Shown here piece by piece: positions 63,648 to 64,000 of a DNA stretch of 64,000 nucleotides; the first letter of the stretch is position 1, and the number at the start of each line of letters is the position of its first letter. The DNA comes from an uncultured Collinsella sp. (GTDB lineage: Bacteria > Actinomycetota > Coriobacteriia > Coriobacteriales > Coriobacteriaceae): positions 49,815 through 113,814 of the forward strand of contig CAAEBN010000017.1 in NCBI GenBank assembly GCA_900754075.1. The letters are read 5' to 3'. The translations under genes were made by a program, and so were the position numbers. The notes beneath the pieces were generated by a model. It did no database searches. It was not told the DNA's origin and saw nothing but the letters and a program-made list of their open reading frames with translations.

Positions 63648-63961
63648 ACGAGCTCTAGCACGCCTAGAATGACAGGCTGATGGAGCAGGTAGAACGGTAA
63701 GGCATGCCGACCGAGGACTGCGAGTTCCGGGATGGGATTGGCGTATGCCCATGCTGGCGCTTCAAGGCTTGATGCTTGTGCTGCTTGGGCAGTAAAAAAG
63801 CCGGTAAGGTACATAAAGACAAACGGAATGAGCGGATAGTAGTCTCCCGAAACAAAACCCGGGCCCGGGAATCCAAGCCATGCCAGGTAGGGGAGTGGGT
63901 AGACCGCTTTTGGAAGATCGCGTCGAAAATGTTGGTGTAAGGGTGACGCCCTAGCGCCCGT
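63632..63961 (-). pseudogene. 3' remnant of a DUF1624-like membrane acyltransferase
   Basis: Reverse-strand reading from 63961 to TAG 63632-63634 gives about 109 codons with the C-terminal features of the DUF1624/heparan-glucosaminide acyltransferase-like family: AWLGFPGPGFVSGDYYPLIP, a membrane segment FVFMYLTGFF, and GRHALPFYLLHQPVILGVL. Upstream the frame is closed by TAA at 63962-63964. The other two reverse frames also hit stops before the window edge. So either the gene is degraded or a frameshift lies here with the rest beyond 64000. No start codon can be assigned. Confidence 0.65.
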
Positions 63962-64000
63962 TTAACGAAAAACGGCCTTCGTCCTAGAATCTGAAATCAC

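Overview
The window is a gene-dense, high-GC bacterial chromosome segment. It most likely comes from Collinsella or a close relative in the Coriobacteriia (Actinomycetota). The case rests on several points: an actinobacterial-type integration host factor directly before gmk and rpoZ; GTG and TTG starts throughout; a SpoVS protein without other sporulation genes; a strong codon-position GC bias that creates long antisense shadow frames; and adhE of the fermentative type. The genus is inferred from gene content and order, not from a database match.

Layout. 1-12.7 kb is a forward run of housekeeping genes: trmFO, a xerC/xerD-like recombinase, rpsB-tsf, pyrH-frr, uppS-cdsA (envelope lipid), dxr, a site-2 protease with an unusual insertion, ispG and proS. 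12.7-16.4 kb is a reverse-strand pair, adhE followed by a small APH-fold kinase. 16.46-17.5 kb holds a compact RAYT (REP-associated tyrosine transposase) element with 51-bp inverted ends and a frameshift in its transposase. rpmB follows on the reverse strand. 18.1-23.6 kb is the pyrimidine operon pyrR-pyrB-pyrC-pyrK-pyrD-pyrF behind a leader that folds as a terminator/antiterminator switch. 23.8-30.5 kb carries mihF-gmk-rpoZ-thiI, then comEA-comEC and holA. 30.5-37.5 kb carries rpsT, lepA, dusB, hemW and two adjacent but very different DnaJ proteins. 37.5-42.5 kb carries mtaB-phoH-ybeY-dgkA-era-recO. 42.5-54.6 kb carries rpsO, pnp, rnj, ftsK, a RodZ-like protein, yajQ, rimO, pgsA and a CinA C-terminal amidase. 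54.6-56.7 kb is the LexA-controlled recA-recX unit. 56.8-63.6 kb carries rny, a GHKL ATPase of unknown function, spoVS, miaB, miaA and hflX. The last 0.35 kb holds a reverse-strand remnant of a DUF1624-like membrane acyltransferase.

How the genes work together. Ribosome parts and maturation (S2, S15, S20, L28, EF-Ts, LepA, RRF, YbeY, Era, RimO), RNA decay (PNPase, RNase J, RNase Y) and tRNA modification (TrmFO, ThiI, DusB, MtaB, MiaA, MiaB) dominate. Several RNA-related genes have structured 5' leaders (rpsB, rpsO, pnp, rnj, rny). The recurrent promoter is an extended -10 of the form TGCTAnnnT. lepA appears to be leaderless.

Most notable for follow-up: the winged-helix-like insertion in the site-2 protease, the membrane-anchored DnaJ, the GHKL ATPase between rny and spoVS, the pyr leader, the 11-bp phased repeats upstream of recA, and the inverted-end RAYT element. 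No rRNA, tRNA, CRISPR array or prophage was seen.
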